Assembly: GCA_028565635.1 (NCBI GenBank)
Contig: JAOXYB010026291.1
Coordinates: 1 to 13,347 of the forward strand
Direction: 5' to 3'
DNA: 13,347 nucleotides
Source: Phoronis ovalis
Lineage: Eukaryota > Phoronida > Phoronidae
Shown in pieces: positions 1 to 9,560 of the stretch (position 1 is its first letter; every line of letters begins with the position of its first letter). The notes beneath the pieces were generated by a model that saw nothing but the letters and a program-made list of their open reading frames with translations, was not told where the DNA came from and ran no database searches. The position numbers and the translations under genes were made by a program.

Positions 1-179
1 TAGAAGTTTACCGCCTTGCGGAAATTGTCCGCCGGGTACACTTCTGTAGTACCCCTTACGACAACGACCCTTTCAGCTTTACTGACTGGTGTCATGCATT
101 TTTTGGAGATTCTCGTACTAATTCGTACGAAGTTGTAAAATAAATCTATAAACACCAGTTGCAGAGCTATAGATATCAT
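1..179 (-). CDS. Incomplete coding-like segment, N-terminal end of a possible minus-strand gene
   Basis: I do not recognise the product. On the minus strand an ATG at 179-177 opens 59 codons that run off the window edge. The first part is hydrophobic (MISIALQLVFIDLFYNFV), like a signal peptide or signal anchor. A second in-frame ATG at 95-93 begins MTPVSKAERVVVV, followed by a soluble-looking stretch containing TTEVYPADNFRKAV. From that second ATG about 25 of 31 codons start with a purine, the usual bias of real coding frames. The segment is clearly less AT-rich than its surroundings. The same codon register is also open on the plus strand (3-143, ending in TAA), with a weaker purine bias of about half. 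That plus reading could be the 3' end of another gene. If the minus reading is right, the gene is divergent from the TEX47-like gene and its promoter lies in the short gap between them. The start choice is uncertain. Confidence 0.35.
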   Translation of the reverse strand, partial: MISIALQLVFIDLFYNFVRISTRISKKCMTPVSKAERVVVVRGTTEVYPADNFRKAVNF

Positions 180-388
180 AAATGCATGAATTCTGATGCT
201 TCTATTTAGGGCTCCAAAGCAGTTTACAGTAATCGGATGGCAGAATCTCAATGGCAATTTTGCTTTTTCTATCTCAGTACCAAAGCATGCCAGTGTTGAA
301 AATATTGTTGCATCTGTTATCCTTGATTTCCAGCTGTAATTATTATCAGTTCAAATCAGTTTACTAATAAGATATCTTTTATTTACAG

Positions 389-3300
389 AAAAGTCTTATA
401 CATAGATATGTAGTTGTTGCACAGTTTTATAACAGTGTTGATGACAAAAATGAAGCTGGAGGTAAGTCATTAAAATGTTACATGATATGTATGCAGCAAA
501 ATTTCTTTGACAAAAAAAAAAATTATTTTAAAAAAACTGCTACTGCTTACTAGAGGATCCCCTTCAGTAATTCTCATTGAAATTAACTGGTCAATAATTT
601 AAACTTTTCTATTCCCACATTATTTATATATGTAAGTTATACATCAGCTAACTTATGTGGAGCTCTCCCACTGTTCAAGACGGTTATATGTTAGTTTTAA
701 CAAACATTACAAATGAAAAAAAATATGTAAATTATAATATTTGATAGATTGATCGAAGTCCTTTCTGAATATTTGCAAGAAAATACATCAGTTTAATACA
801 GATAGCAAAATATGTTGTAATATTTATGGTTAAATAGATACTCTGAGTAGATACCATGTACCCTGTGAATATATGCAACCATGAGTTTATATAGCCAGTC
901 TGTTTCATGCAGACTTTACTTAAATTGTATACAAACGTTGACTGGGGTGTGTTCTTGGAAAGGTGTATGAGTCAACATCTCAACAAATAAAAGATAAAAT
1001 ATCAGTACCATTTGATTATAGACATGATGTGACTCCATGATGTGCTTTAAAGTACTCAATTGTGTTATAAATGTTTTTTTTAAACTTGTTTTCAGCATAT
1101 TATGACAAGTTTTTTAAGGATAATCATGCTACCATGCAAGGAGAAATGGCTACGGGGTTGTTATTACTTTATCCAAATCTCTGCGTTTTTGTAATAGAGG
1201 TAAGTGTAGATCATGTACTGTATGGTAGTGACACCTGAATAAAGATGGATGCTTGGTATAACCCGTATATATTTTGTTCTACATTTATTACTTTATATAT
1301 AAGTTCGTACAACGAATGCTACGATAACAGTAAGTTTTGCATTTTTTCTGATAAAATGTTTGAATTCATACCCAAGCCATCAAATGATTTAGCTATATAA
1401 ACACATACTTTATTTGAAAACCTAAACATGATTAATTACAAAAGGAAGATGGTATATATTGACAATGAATACTAATCAGTTTTTTTTGTTTTATTGCTAT
1501 TAGACATCATCGGAAATGTTTACAGAATTTGTAAAGGAAGTGTTCAAAGACAAAGCACAAGGACATGGTATAATAAAGCAAGCCAAAATATGTGTCATTT
1601 CACATGATATATCCTTTTAAAGAACCCTGTAGATTTCATACCTTATAGAGTACAGATAATGCACTCTTTTTTGTAACAATCATTAACTAATTTGGCTGTT
1701 AATTAATGTAGATGAGAAAAAACATACTCATCCTTTCTTTTCATGACGTTGAATACATGGTTTTCTTTTCATGAATCATAAGTACTTTCCTGCAATGCAC
1801 ACGTCAAATGGTCTAAATTCAGTTGTAAAAATCAGAGGTCCATGCACCAAATACTAAATCTGTTCAACAGATTAATTGTAACTCTTCACATTTCTAATCT
1901 GTCTCCTTGTTAAAGGGTGTTGTCAAATGTAATGGCAAATTTAGCTTAAAGTTAAACAAATTTAAATCTTTTTGCTTTTTAAAAGGAATTAACTAGGTGG
2001 ATGATGAAGCACAATGTTGGCTAACGAGAACTAAAATGATAGCATTCTACACTTTCTTCCGAATCAGTGCATGATGCCACTGACCTTTTTCGAAGTTTAA
2101 AAAATATTAACTAAATTTAGCTAGCATCTGTGTCCATTAAAAGACTTTAACTGCTTCCATTGAGTTATATCATTTTAAAGTTCGGTATAGTTTTAAAAGT
2201 TTGCATTTTTATCCTCACCATAGCGGTAAACACATTGAAAATATCAGCTTGCAGTTCCGTTTGATTCTGAAAATACCATGGGAAAGAAATCTCCAGCAAA
2301 CTTTGCTATTCATCAGAATATCATTCTGTGATACAAAATCTGATCTTCAAAAAGGCCCTTTTATTTGAGATATATAGCCAATTAGTTAATGATCATCCTT
2401 AAGTTAAGTTTCCATTAGATTGTTACATATTAGAGCAAAGTGAATGAATCATAGTACACACTGTGTAGCATTATTTCATTTTACTGCTGTGATAGAGCAG
2501 TGGTTTTAACAATTGACTGCCAGGGTTTACGGTATCTGACGATAGATTTTTGTAAGCACTAAATGGCTTCCTGTCGCATATGTATCATGACATTTAAGAT
2601 AAAAATAGTGGCTGATACTTTTTTGAAATTTTTACTTAACCAAACTAACATCAGCCAACGGTTATATCAGACATTTATCACAAAAGTCTTAGATATTCAA
2701 GCTCCGAATATTGATGAACTAGACCCCAATGAAGCAGTTGAACCCACTGTCATAGAAGTCCTCACACAATTATTGAAACTGGGAAACTATTTAGCAAAGC
2801 AGCCCAAGGTAAGGCAAATCAAATGAAAAGATTGCAACCTGACACATCTAACTCGATCAGTAAAGCAACAGTTCAATTTTTATTAAAATGATATATCCTT
2901 AAATCATGGTAAATCTGCAATGTAATTGCTCTTGTCACTGACCTTTTCAGAGTAATGACTAAGTCCCATTAGTTTCACTGCAGAACTTGAGCTTTTTCTA
3001 ATCCTTTTTCTATTCTAAACTATGAATATTGCTGACGCCCGACACTTTTATAAAATTAAGTAACTTAGTTTGTGGTGTTCTTAGCATAGTTTAACTCGAT
3101 CTATATGTATGCAGTTTTCACTTGCAGCTTCCACTTGATATAATAACTATTATTGAAATATAATAATTTCCATAATTGCTCTTTTGTGTGCTTAACTCTA
3201 TGCCTCTTTTCTTATTCCTGCTTCTAGTCAACAGAGAAATCCAGTTTTTTGCAAGCTCAGGTTTGTTCTTCATTCGTTCTATTAGATACATTAGTTACAA

Positions 3301-4291
3301 AGACTATATTGTTTACTGTTGCTGTAGTTGGATACAAATTAATACCACATTCCCAGTTTAAGGCCCCAATCTAGAAGTGTGCATGCATGCTTGTTATATA
3401 AATGTTGTAAAAAAAATGAAAAACACATATAACACAGACAGTGCTCCACATATTCCCAAATCATATTTCTTTACATATTAATAAAATGCTTGTTACATTT
3501 CAGTTAAACTTGAAGAGCGCATTAGCCACTATGAGGGAAAAAGTTCCAGACTTTTTGCCGCAGCAAGGTATTTGGTTGACCTATATGTTATTTTTCTGAA
3601 TAAAGTAATTTCTGAAAATCAATAGTTTTACCAATCTCTGAATAAACCTGAATGTGAATAATTCGGCCTTTCCCTGGCCAGATGTGTACAAAAATATTTA
3701 TATGGATTAATTCCCCTTGATAATTTTCTTAATATCACCAGATGGAGCAAAACCAGCATGCTAGGAAAGTGATAATGCTAATTAGCACAGATAAGGTTGC
3801 TGTTAATCAGTATTACTAACTTTTAATCTACATGATTTAGGCAAACTCAATCCTTATTGTTTGTTTTGTTTACAGATGCCATAGGACAAATTGTAGTGAC
3901 AAACGACACTTGCGTCATGACCATTGAAGAATATTTGGAGTTATATCAAAAGCCAATTAAAATAACCTTAGATAGTGGTGAGACATTTACTTCCAGCTTG
4001 ACACAAACAACATAACAAAGTGATGTAACATGCAAAACAATATTTCGCAATATTAATGTAAATTAAAGAAAATAAAATTATGTTACTCATTGTAAAGGGT
4101 GATTCCATGATAAAATTATTTGTAAAATATCTGTTCAAAAAAGATTCACTTCTTTTTAATAGAAAATGATTCTCTTGTACCATAAAATTTATGTTCATAC
4201 TATCATATGCATAAATTATTTCATCATTTTGTTTATTTTTTTTTCAGAGATGGCTTGGCCAATGCCAGTTAGGTTATTCCCATACAATTAA
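389..4291 (+). CDS. TEX47: TEX47-like (testis-expressed protein 47) protein, seven exons visible, first exon missing
   Basis: Exons are 389-461, 1096-1199, 1504-1608, 2650-2808, 3504-3567, 3876-3977 and 4248-4291. They sum to 651 bases, that is 216 residues plus TAA, with all phases agreeing. The family is named from animal testis and its biochemical role is unknown to me. Visible blocks, numbered from the first visible residue, are HRYVVVAQF (5-13), MATGLLLLYPNLCVFVIE (42-59), KICVISHD (87-94), KVLDIQAP (106-113), LTQLLKLGNYL (about 131-141), TIEEYLELY (about 183-191), and ITLDSEMAWPMP near the C-terminus. The N-terminal pattern (strand, helix, TGLLL-Y strand, then V-I-E) resembles a BLUF/ferredoxin-like fold. 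No signal peptide or membrane span is visible, so it is probably intracellular. Visible introns are 270-1041 bases. Five have GT-AG ends and the one at 1609-2649 is AT-AC. Exon 389-461 begins in phase 0 without an ATG, and an in-frame TAA lies just upstream. A further 5' exon must therefore exist, and I could not find it convincingly in 144-388. The family identification rests on remembered motif order, not a search. Confidence 0.82.
1609..2649 (+). other. U12-type (minor spliceosome) AT-AC intron in the TEX47-like gene
   Basis: The intron starts ATATCCTTTT (1609-1618), a perfect match to the U12 donor consensus for the AT-AC class. It ends in AC at 2648-2649. The segment TTTACTTAAC at 2631-2640 resembles the U12 branch-site consensus, with the likely branch A at 2639, ten bases before the intron end, as this class requires. 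There is no polypyrimidine tract between branch site and acceptor, also as expected. Splicing joins VISHD (ending 1608) to ISQRLYQTF (starting 2650) in phase 0. No GT donor near the end of the upstream coding block preserves the conserved-looking VISHD segment. Reading straight on gives an in-frame TAA at 1618-1620. Minor-class introns of this terminal type are rare but often conserved in position. Confidence 0.85.
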
Positions 4292-4292
4292 T

Positions 4293-4298
4293 AATAAA
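4293..4298 (+). terminator. Possible polyadenylation signal of the TEX47-like gene (AATAAA)
   Basis: AATAAA lies one base after the TAA stop, which would give an extremely short 3' UTR. A second AATAAA at 4783-4788 would give a more ordinary UTR of about 500 bases. In such AT-rich DNA the hexamer is common by chance, so neither can be chosen from sequence alone. Confidence 0.3.
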
Positions 4299-5429
4299 TG
4301 CGTGGAAAAATGTATGATACTATCGATTTATTCAAAACTTTAACACCTATTGGATGGAAATGAATAGCACTTAGTTACTCACATTCAACTGAACAGTAAC
4401 TGGAGTTATTTGTAAATTAAAAATGATGGAAATATCAGACTATATTATTGTGAATATCATCATATTTTTATGTAAAAAAAAAGTAAATCTAGTTCCTAAA
4501 TATTAAAGCATGGTTTGTGATATTTTGGTCATTATAACATTTGTCAAGCTGCATATACATATCCCAAAATTTGTCAATGAAAAGTGAGTTAATTAACTAC
4601 TTCATGACAAGATCTCACAGTATGAATCAGGGTCCAATTAGTACCTTGCGTTTTAAATATAATGACATCAAAAGCATTTGGATTCAATTGTAATTGTGTA
4701 CATTAATGTAGAGTTTGTGTTAATTTTTTAAAAATTGGGATATAACCATGACTGGCCAACACTAAAGTGCTGCTCAAATATAAATAAAAATACTCAACTA
4801 CAGATAAAAGAAATTCAAGCTTACAAATATAAAGCTTTCAACATTGGCATCAGTGCTAGCAACCTCTCAATCAGAAATAAGAGCTTGCTATCCTGTCTTT
4901 TCTGCTAGACAGTCATGCAGTTGTTATGATGATCTAGAAACCTTTGCTTTTAACCCTTTCTTTTAGCATGTTTTGTTTCATACATAACTATATAGTATAT
5001 TATTTGAACTTATTTTGGAACCAAATGTTTCTGAAAGAAGCATCATCAATCGGCAAGCTTTATTCAAAGTATTTTACATATTTGCTCTTTGGCTATAGTG
5101 TTTAATTCATGTTTTTTTATATATTAAAAGCTTCACAAATTTTTATCAGATAAATCTACATATTTGTCTGAAAGATCTGAAAACTACTTACTGTTTGTCT
5201 AATTATGTTCCTTTAATAAGTACATTCCCTTCATTTTTCTTGGAATACTGTTTTTCAATTATCCGCTTTCACATACTACTTAGTAAGTACTAATTAAGTC
5301 TTAATGAATCTTTGGTTGAGAAGAATAATTATTGTTAATTACACATCTTTGTTGCTTAGCACATTATTATACTTATTTATAGAAATATTTTCTTTAGCTG
5401 TCATAAATAATTACCTTCACAGCTACTAA
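4299..5429. other. AT-rich stretch without recognisable genes
   Basis: The first part is probably the 3' UTR or downstream flank of the TEX47-like gene. I see no ORF with protein-like character, no RNA gene and no clear repeat. Several splice-like signals occur (for example CCTTCACAG ending at 5422), but they do not join into a supported frame. Confidence 0.4.
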
Positions 5430-5906
5430 TATCGCATCAAGGTAGACAGACTTGCAAAAAACATCACTGTATTTGAAAGAATCAACAAGGAATTTTGGTC
5501 TTTGTTGCAGTCGGTGGGTAAATTCGAAGGAAGTGACAAGAAGTCTTATCCATCAGAAAAAGTAAATTAAAACATGCTGTAACAGCTATGTTGAAGTAGA
5601 TTTACAACACAGTTATAGAAGAGCACTTCGAATCGACAGCAATATTCCTAAAAAATCTAAAGTTTCAGAAGCTGTAGAGTTTAAATTCCTGTTGTGCAGT
5701 TTCCATAGTATTGCACTATGGGTTGTGGTTTAAGCAAGCAAACAGACACTACTGACAAAAGAATATCAGTTGATGTACCTAGAAGTCTACTAGACAACAT
5801 AATTTGGATTCGGGCAACTTTCATATTACCATCTAGAATAAGTTATCAGTATTATGTGGCATCAGTCGCACATCCACTAATGGTTTCTTCATCGTCAAAG
5901 AAATAA
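5430..5906 (+). pseudogene. Possible decayed coding sequence read in two or three frames
   Basis: Three overlapping open stretches on the plus strand look protein-like. Frame one runs 5430-5570 and includes VFERINKEFWSLLQSVGKF and SDKKSYPSEK. A second frame opens at 5566 and runs to 5730, including RRALRIDSNIPKKSKVSEA. A third, 5718-5906, starts with ATG as MGCGLSK, which resembles an N-myristoylation signal, and ends in a Ser-rich SSSSKK before TAA. Two frameshifts would join them into about 160 residues. A further in-frame-looking stretch (NNGDDVSNSVIHNNNRK) sits just past the last stop. One explanation is an old retrocopy or degraded exon cluster. Another is chance openness, since stops are frequent but not dense here. 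I recognise no family. Confidence 0.27.
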
Positions 5907-6709
5907 TGGTGATGATGTCAGCAATTCAGTGATACATAACAATAACAGGAAAATACTAACTTGGTAATGGATATTCCTAGTGTGCAAACGCAAATTGGGT
6001 TGTTAGCGGCATAGTACATTATACACTATTTTATAGTGACTAGAAGAGGGACAAGTAAATTACTGCACAAAATAAGTGCTTCTGAGAATACACTAAAGTC
6101 GTCAACACCAAACCAAGACACTGATGCATAGTCCTAGCAATAAGTATGTTAATATAGATCTTTTTTAATTGTATCTTAAAAGATGCATCCTTTTTTAGCT
6201 TCAGATCAAAGGAAATGATTGGGTTAACTGGTATTTCATTCAATAGAACACTATGTTCTCAGATTGTTAGCCAAGAGGGATAACACATAGTGGTTCAACA
6301 ATACATTTCCAGCATGTAAGCCATTTAAAGACTATAGGATGAGATGTTTGTCTGTATCTATACTCTGTTGTCAAGTCAGTTGTTATATTGGTTTACAATG
6401 TTACCAACAATGTTGATTTCTAAATCCCTACACCTTGGTTTTGAAATACAACACAACCAGCTTTGTTTTGCTAACGATACTGGAATGCCAGCAGCAGGAA
6501 TGTTTAATAACAGAAATCAAGCTATTGGAACGAAACAGTGTTTTAGGTTTTCTGACTTGGCTGAGAAAATAATATGAAGGCAACAACTAATATTTTGTAG
6601 TTTGTACAATATTGTATGTTTATTAGTACTCTCAGTTGATATTCCAAGAAAATGGCTGTAAATAATAAAACAATTTTGTTTTCTTGGCCTTCACAGCAAC
6701 AATTCTTAC
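5907..6709. other. AT-rich stretch, one small plus-strand ORF of doubtful reality
   Basis: A 77-codon plus ORF at 6344-6577 ends with a polar segment (FANDTGMPAAGMFNNRNQ and SDLAEKII) that looks more protein-like than its hydrophobic start. It may be a remnant belonging with the possible pseudogene upstream. There is no recognisable domain, and no splice signals support it. The rest holds nothing I can name. Confidence 0.25.
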
Positions 6710-8451
6710 TTCAATTCTTTAACAGCCAGACCTGAAAAGGTAACGATTCAGTAGATAAGACAGCGACAATTATAAAATGAAATGAAACGCTTAATGTGAT
6801 TTTTTTTAAATTGTAAGACCAAAGGTAATATTGGTTAATCTAAGTTTTCATTAGTTATCAGATACATAAAAGTGAAAATCAAACAACAAATTTATTAAGT
6901 TCCATATCCTTATAAATTCGTACATTTTCATATTGTGCATGCGTTATAAATAAATATTTGACTTTTTTCTAAAAAGCCATCAAAGAAGTAATTGAGTAAT
7001 AGTTTAATACCTAAAACAGGATGGTCAGTTTTATGGTTGTGTGTGACCTGTCGTGATATATTTGTACGCCTATGATCTAAGACGTTAATTACCTGGAGGC
7101 AGGGACTGTTTCAGTTTTTCTCCTTTGTCTTTATCTTGGATAACCAATGTGTACAGATATCTGCTACAGCGTACTTTGAATTTCATGTTGTCTTTATTTT
7201 TCTTTATTTTCACAGCTAAGAAAGAAAAGGCAATAATACTTTTAAAAATGTCTTAAATATCATTGCATAAAAAGGACTATAAAATCTTTAATTCGACAGG
7301 GTTTTTAAAACTTAATTTCAGTGTGCTTTACCTAGTTCAATTACAGAAAACAGTCGACACATTTTGAAAATAATTTATATTTACATTTCTAATAGTTTAT
7401 ATTTCGTGTTCTTCAGTTTTAGACATTACAGCTTTAATAAAATTTCTATTGATAACATATACATAGTACAAAATAGTTTAGCTAACTTACATTTAGCATC
7501 TTTCCTGCGCGCTGTTAGCAAGAATTCTTTTATTTCCATAATTTGTTTAGGCTAAAAGAAAACAAAACATTCTTAATAATTCCAACAAATCTTATATGAA
7601 CAGCTTACCTGATTAGACTGTAAGAATACAAAACTTTCTTAACAGGTAAAATGAAAGGTATATGATGAGCTTACGTGTTTGATGACCCTAAAATCTGCAA
7701 CCTCTGACACCATCAGAAACATAACAGCAACATCAGTGTTGCCATCATGAAATTTGTCCACGCTGCATAACAAGACCATTTTCACAGGTCCTATTCTTTG
7801 AAATTTATAAGCAGCAACAACTTTTTTTCTCTACTCAGCCATTAATAAATATATTAAAAAATAAAACCATTTTATTGACAACTAAGTAGCATCAATTAAC
7901 AATACTTTTATCCACCTAATCATAACAACCAACAGCAGCCCTTGAGAAACGTGATTGTAAATGCGAGATGTCATCTACTAACTTGTGCAGAAAAGTTAAG
8001 CATGAGCATGTTTTATGTGCAATTAGCTTCATGATAATAATAGCAAGAGAGGTTTCACCTGATTCACATTAAACTAATCTTAATTGATACCTCTGAAAAA
8101 CTTATTCAGTGTTATCTGAGCATCTTCATGTATGTACTTCATATAGCACTTTAAGCAGTAGTGGAGTATTTTTCGTTGGCATCAGTTTGCTACTTGGGAA
8201 ACTAAACATCTACCCAATAAGCACAAAAACTTGCATCAGTCAGCCAAAAAGCGTGTTTTATTCATTGTGTCAAGAACACTCCCATAAGGGGTGTCAAAAA
8301 AATAAATCATCAACTGCAAGTTAGTGTTACTGGTAAATTAAGAACGCTACATTTAAAGCAAAGAAGTTATGGTTTTTAATAGACTTTTTTTGATAAATGT
8401 TAGTATAACACACTTACCATTTTGAATGTTTTTGGTGCCGGTCTTGTGACT
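6710..8451 (-). ncRNA. Candidate minus-strand spliced transcript with very short exons
   Basis: Read on the minus strand, four short segments are flanked by a CAG acceptor and a GTAAG donor: 8451-8418 (34 bases), 7703-7675 (29 bases), 7617-7609 (9 bases, TCTAATCAG) and 6731-6710 (22 bases). Joined in order, one frame stays open through the first three and into the fourth, where it meets TGA just before the donor. A fifth acceptor-donor pair nearby (about 8094-8061) is closed in all frames, which argues against coding. The segments could be microexons of a protein gene, a long non-coding RNA, or chance splice-like sites in AT-rich DNA. The TA-rich sequence between them holds no recognisable gene on either strand. 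Confidence 0.18.
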
Positions 8452-8630
8452 CTGAAAGTTGAAAACAAATATTTTTATGAAGTCATGTTGATATGCTGCA
8501 CGTCAAAAACAGGTAAAACTAAAAAATACATTACCCCTCTTAAACTTTATAACACAGAGCATTCCCTACATTTTTAAATCTAAAAATAGCTCAGTGAAGA
8601 CAGTGGCCAACCAACTTTATTCAGTCAATT

Positions 8631-9324
8631 CCCAGGGGGATACTCTCATTAAAAGTGACTGTACGTATGTGCCGCCCCATGGACTCTTCTTTTTTCAGCT
8701 AGAATTTTTACCAATGGGCATTTTTTTATTTATTTGACAATTTTATCAATTTTTTTGCAAATGTTTTTTATCATGGAGTATATAGTTTGAATAATTAATT
8801 ACCATTTGTGAATTTCTTCAATTGTTTTTCAAAATAGCAGAGATACTATGTAGCAGTTCATTTACTACTGGCATATACATTTTTTTAAAGGGTGTACATT
8901 TCCAGGATTTTTTTTACCATGGGGTGGACACTTCCAGCAATTTTTTATCAATCCAAATTTTAGCTAGTGGTAGCAATTTTTTTGAAATATAAGGGTAGCA
9001 ATCTACATTTTGTGAAGTATAAGGGTAACTATCCAAAATTTGAGTATCAATCCATTTTTACACAAACTGATTGATAAAAACCAAATTCCACAATCTATTT
9101 ATGGATACAAACATAAAATTATTCCAACTTATTTGCTGTAAGCAGCGAGTAGCAATCCAAATTTTTGAATTATTTCTTTACGGTAGCAATACCCAACGAA
9201 AAAATAACTTAGTACACCCCGGGTTTGCATGGGATACATTTTTGGAATGCAATTTTCATCACAGGCTATGGGCACAACACCCCACAAAGTTTTTTGTCAA
9301 GTGTCCCCCCCCCCTCCCCCCCGG
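8631..9324. repeat. Interspersed repeat with G/C-run ends and internal GTAGCAAT-type repeats
   Basis: The left edge begins CCCAGGGGGATACTC, followed by TATGTGCCGCCCCATGG. The right edge is a run of C (9305-9322) ending CCGG. The two edges are roughly inverse (a G run followed by TAC against GTG followed by a C run), suggesting short imperfect terminal inverted repeats. Inside are diverged repeats of a short unit near GTAGCAATCCAAATTTT, at about 8947, 8970, 8995, 9025, 9149 and 9183. Similar elements with a CCAGGGGG start and a GTGCCGCCCC block are, to my recollection, dispersed in many marine invertebrate genomes. No transposase is encoded, so it is probably non-autonomous. Open frames inside it, such as 9071-9361, are incidental. 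Confidence 0.6.
9305..9322. repeat. Poly-C tract (two C runs separated by one T)
   Basis: Ten C, one T and seven C occupy this segment at the right edge of the interspersed repeat. Such runs tend to vary in length and to be miscounted in assemblies. On the opposite strand it is a G run. Confidence 0.9.
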
Positions 9325-9560
9325 AGCTGACGGTCAAGATTCAGATCACTCAATATTATAGTGCACTTCTTCCATAGTAGTGCAGAGCTCTTAGGTAGAG
9401 TAATTCTCACTTGAGTGTGTATGTGCACATGTGCAAAAAAATGTCAAATATTCGTGTTTAAAAACAAATTCCAAAACCATATGTGCAATATATACAATTA
9501 TCCATCGATCTTCAGACTAGTTGGATGTGTTGAAGCTCAACTTGAAACCTTCCAGCAAAT

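Noticed and set aside
34-54. Short hairpin GGGTAC...GTACCC
   Set aside because: Six-base arms are too short to be notable, and no terminator or RNA gene fits around them.
916-1098. 60-codon minus ORF
   Set aside because: It lies mostly in the first visible intron of the TEX47-like gene and overlaps its acceptor; no protein-like features.
2563-2649. ATG-initiated extension upstream of TEX47 exon 2650-2808
   Set aside because: These 29 codons lie inside the U12-type intron and contain its branch site; the spliced junction explains the frame better.
3176-3361. 61-codon plus ORF with a hydrophobic start
   Set aside because: It lies wholly in the intron 2809-3503 of the TEX47-like gene; its Phe/Leu/Tyr-rich make-up fits AT-rich noncoding sequence.
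6670-7260. Plus-strand exon-like segments after CCTTCACAG (6696) and TTTTCACAG (7216), the second with a short Lys-rich end
   Set aside because: The acceptors look good, but no upstream coding exon joins them in a convincing frame, and one overlaps a minus-strand candidate. Not enough to call a gene.
9071-9361. 96-codon plus ORF ending in a Pro-rich stretch
   Set aside because: It lies inside the dispersed repeat; the Pro run is the poly-C tract translated.
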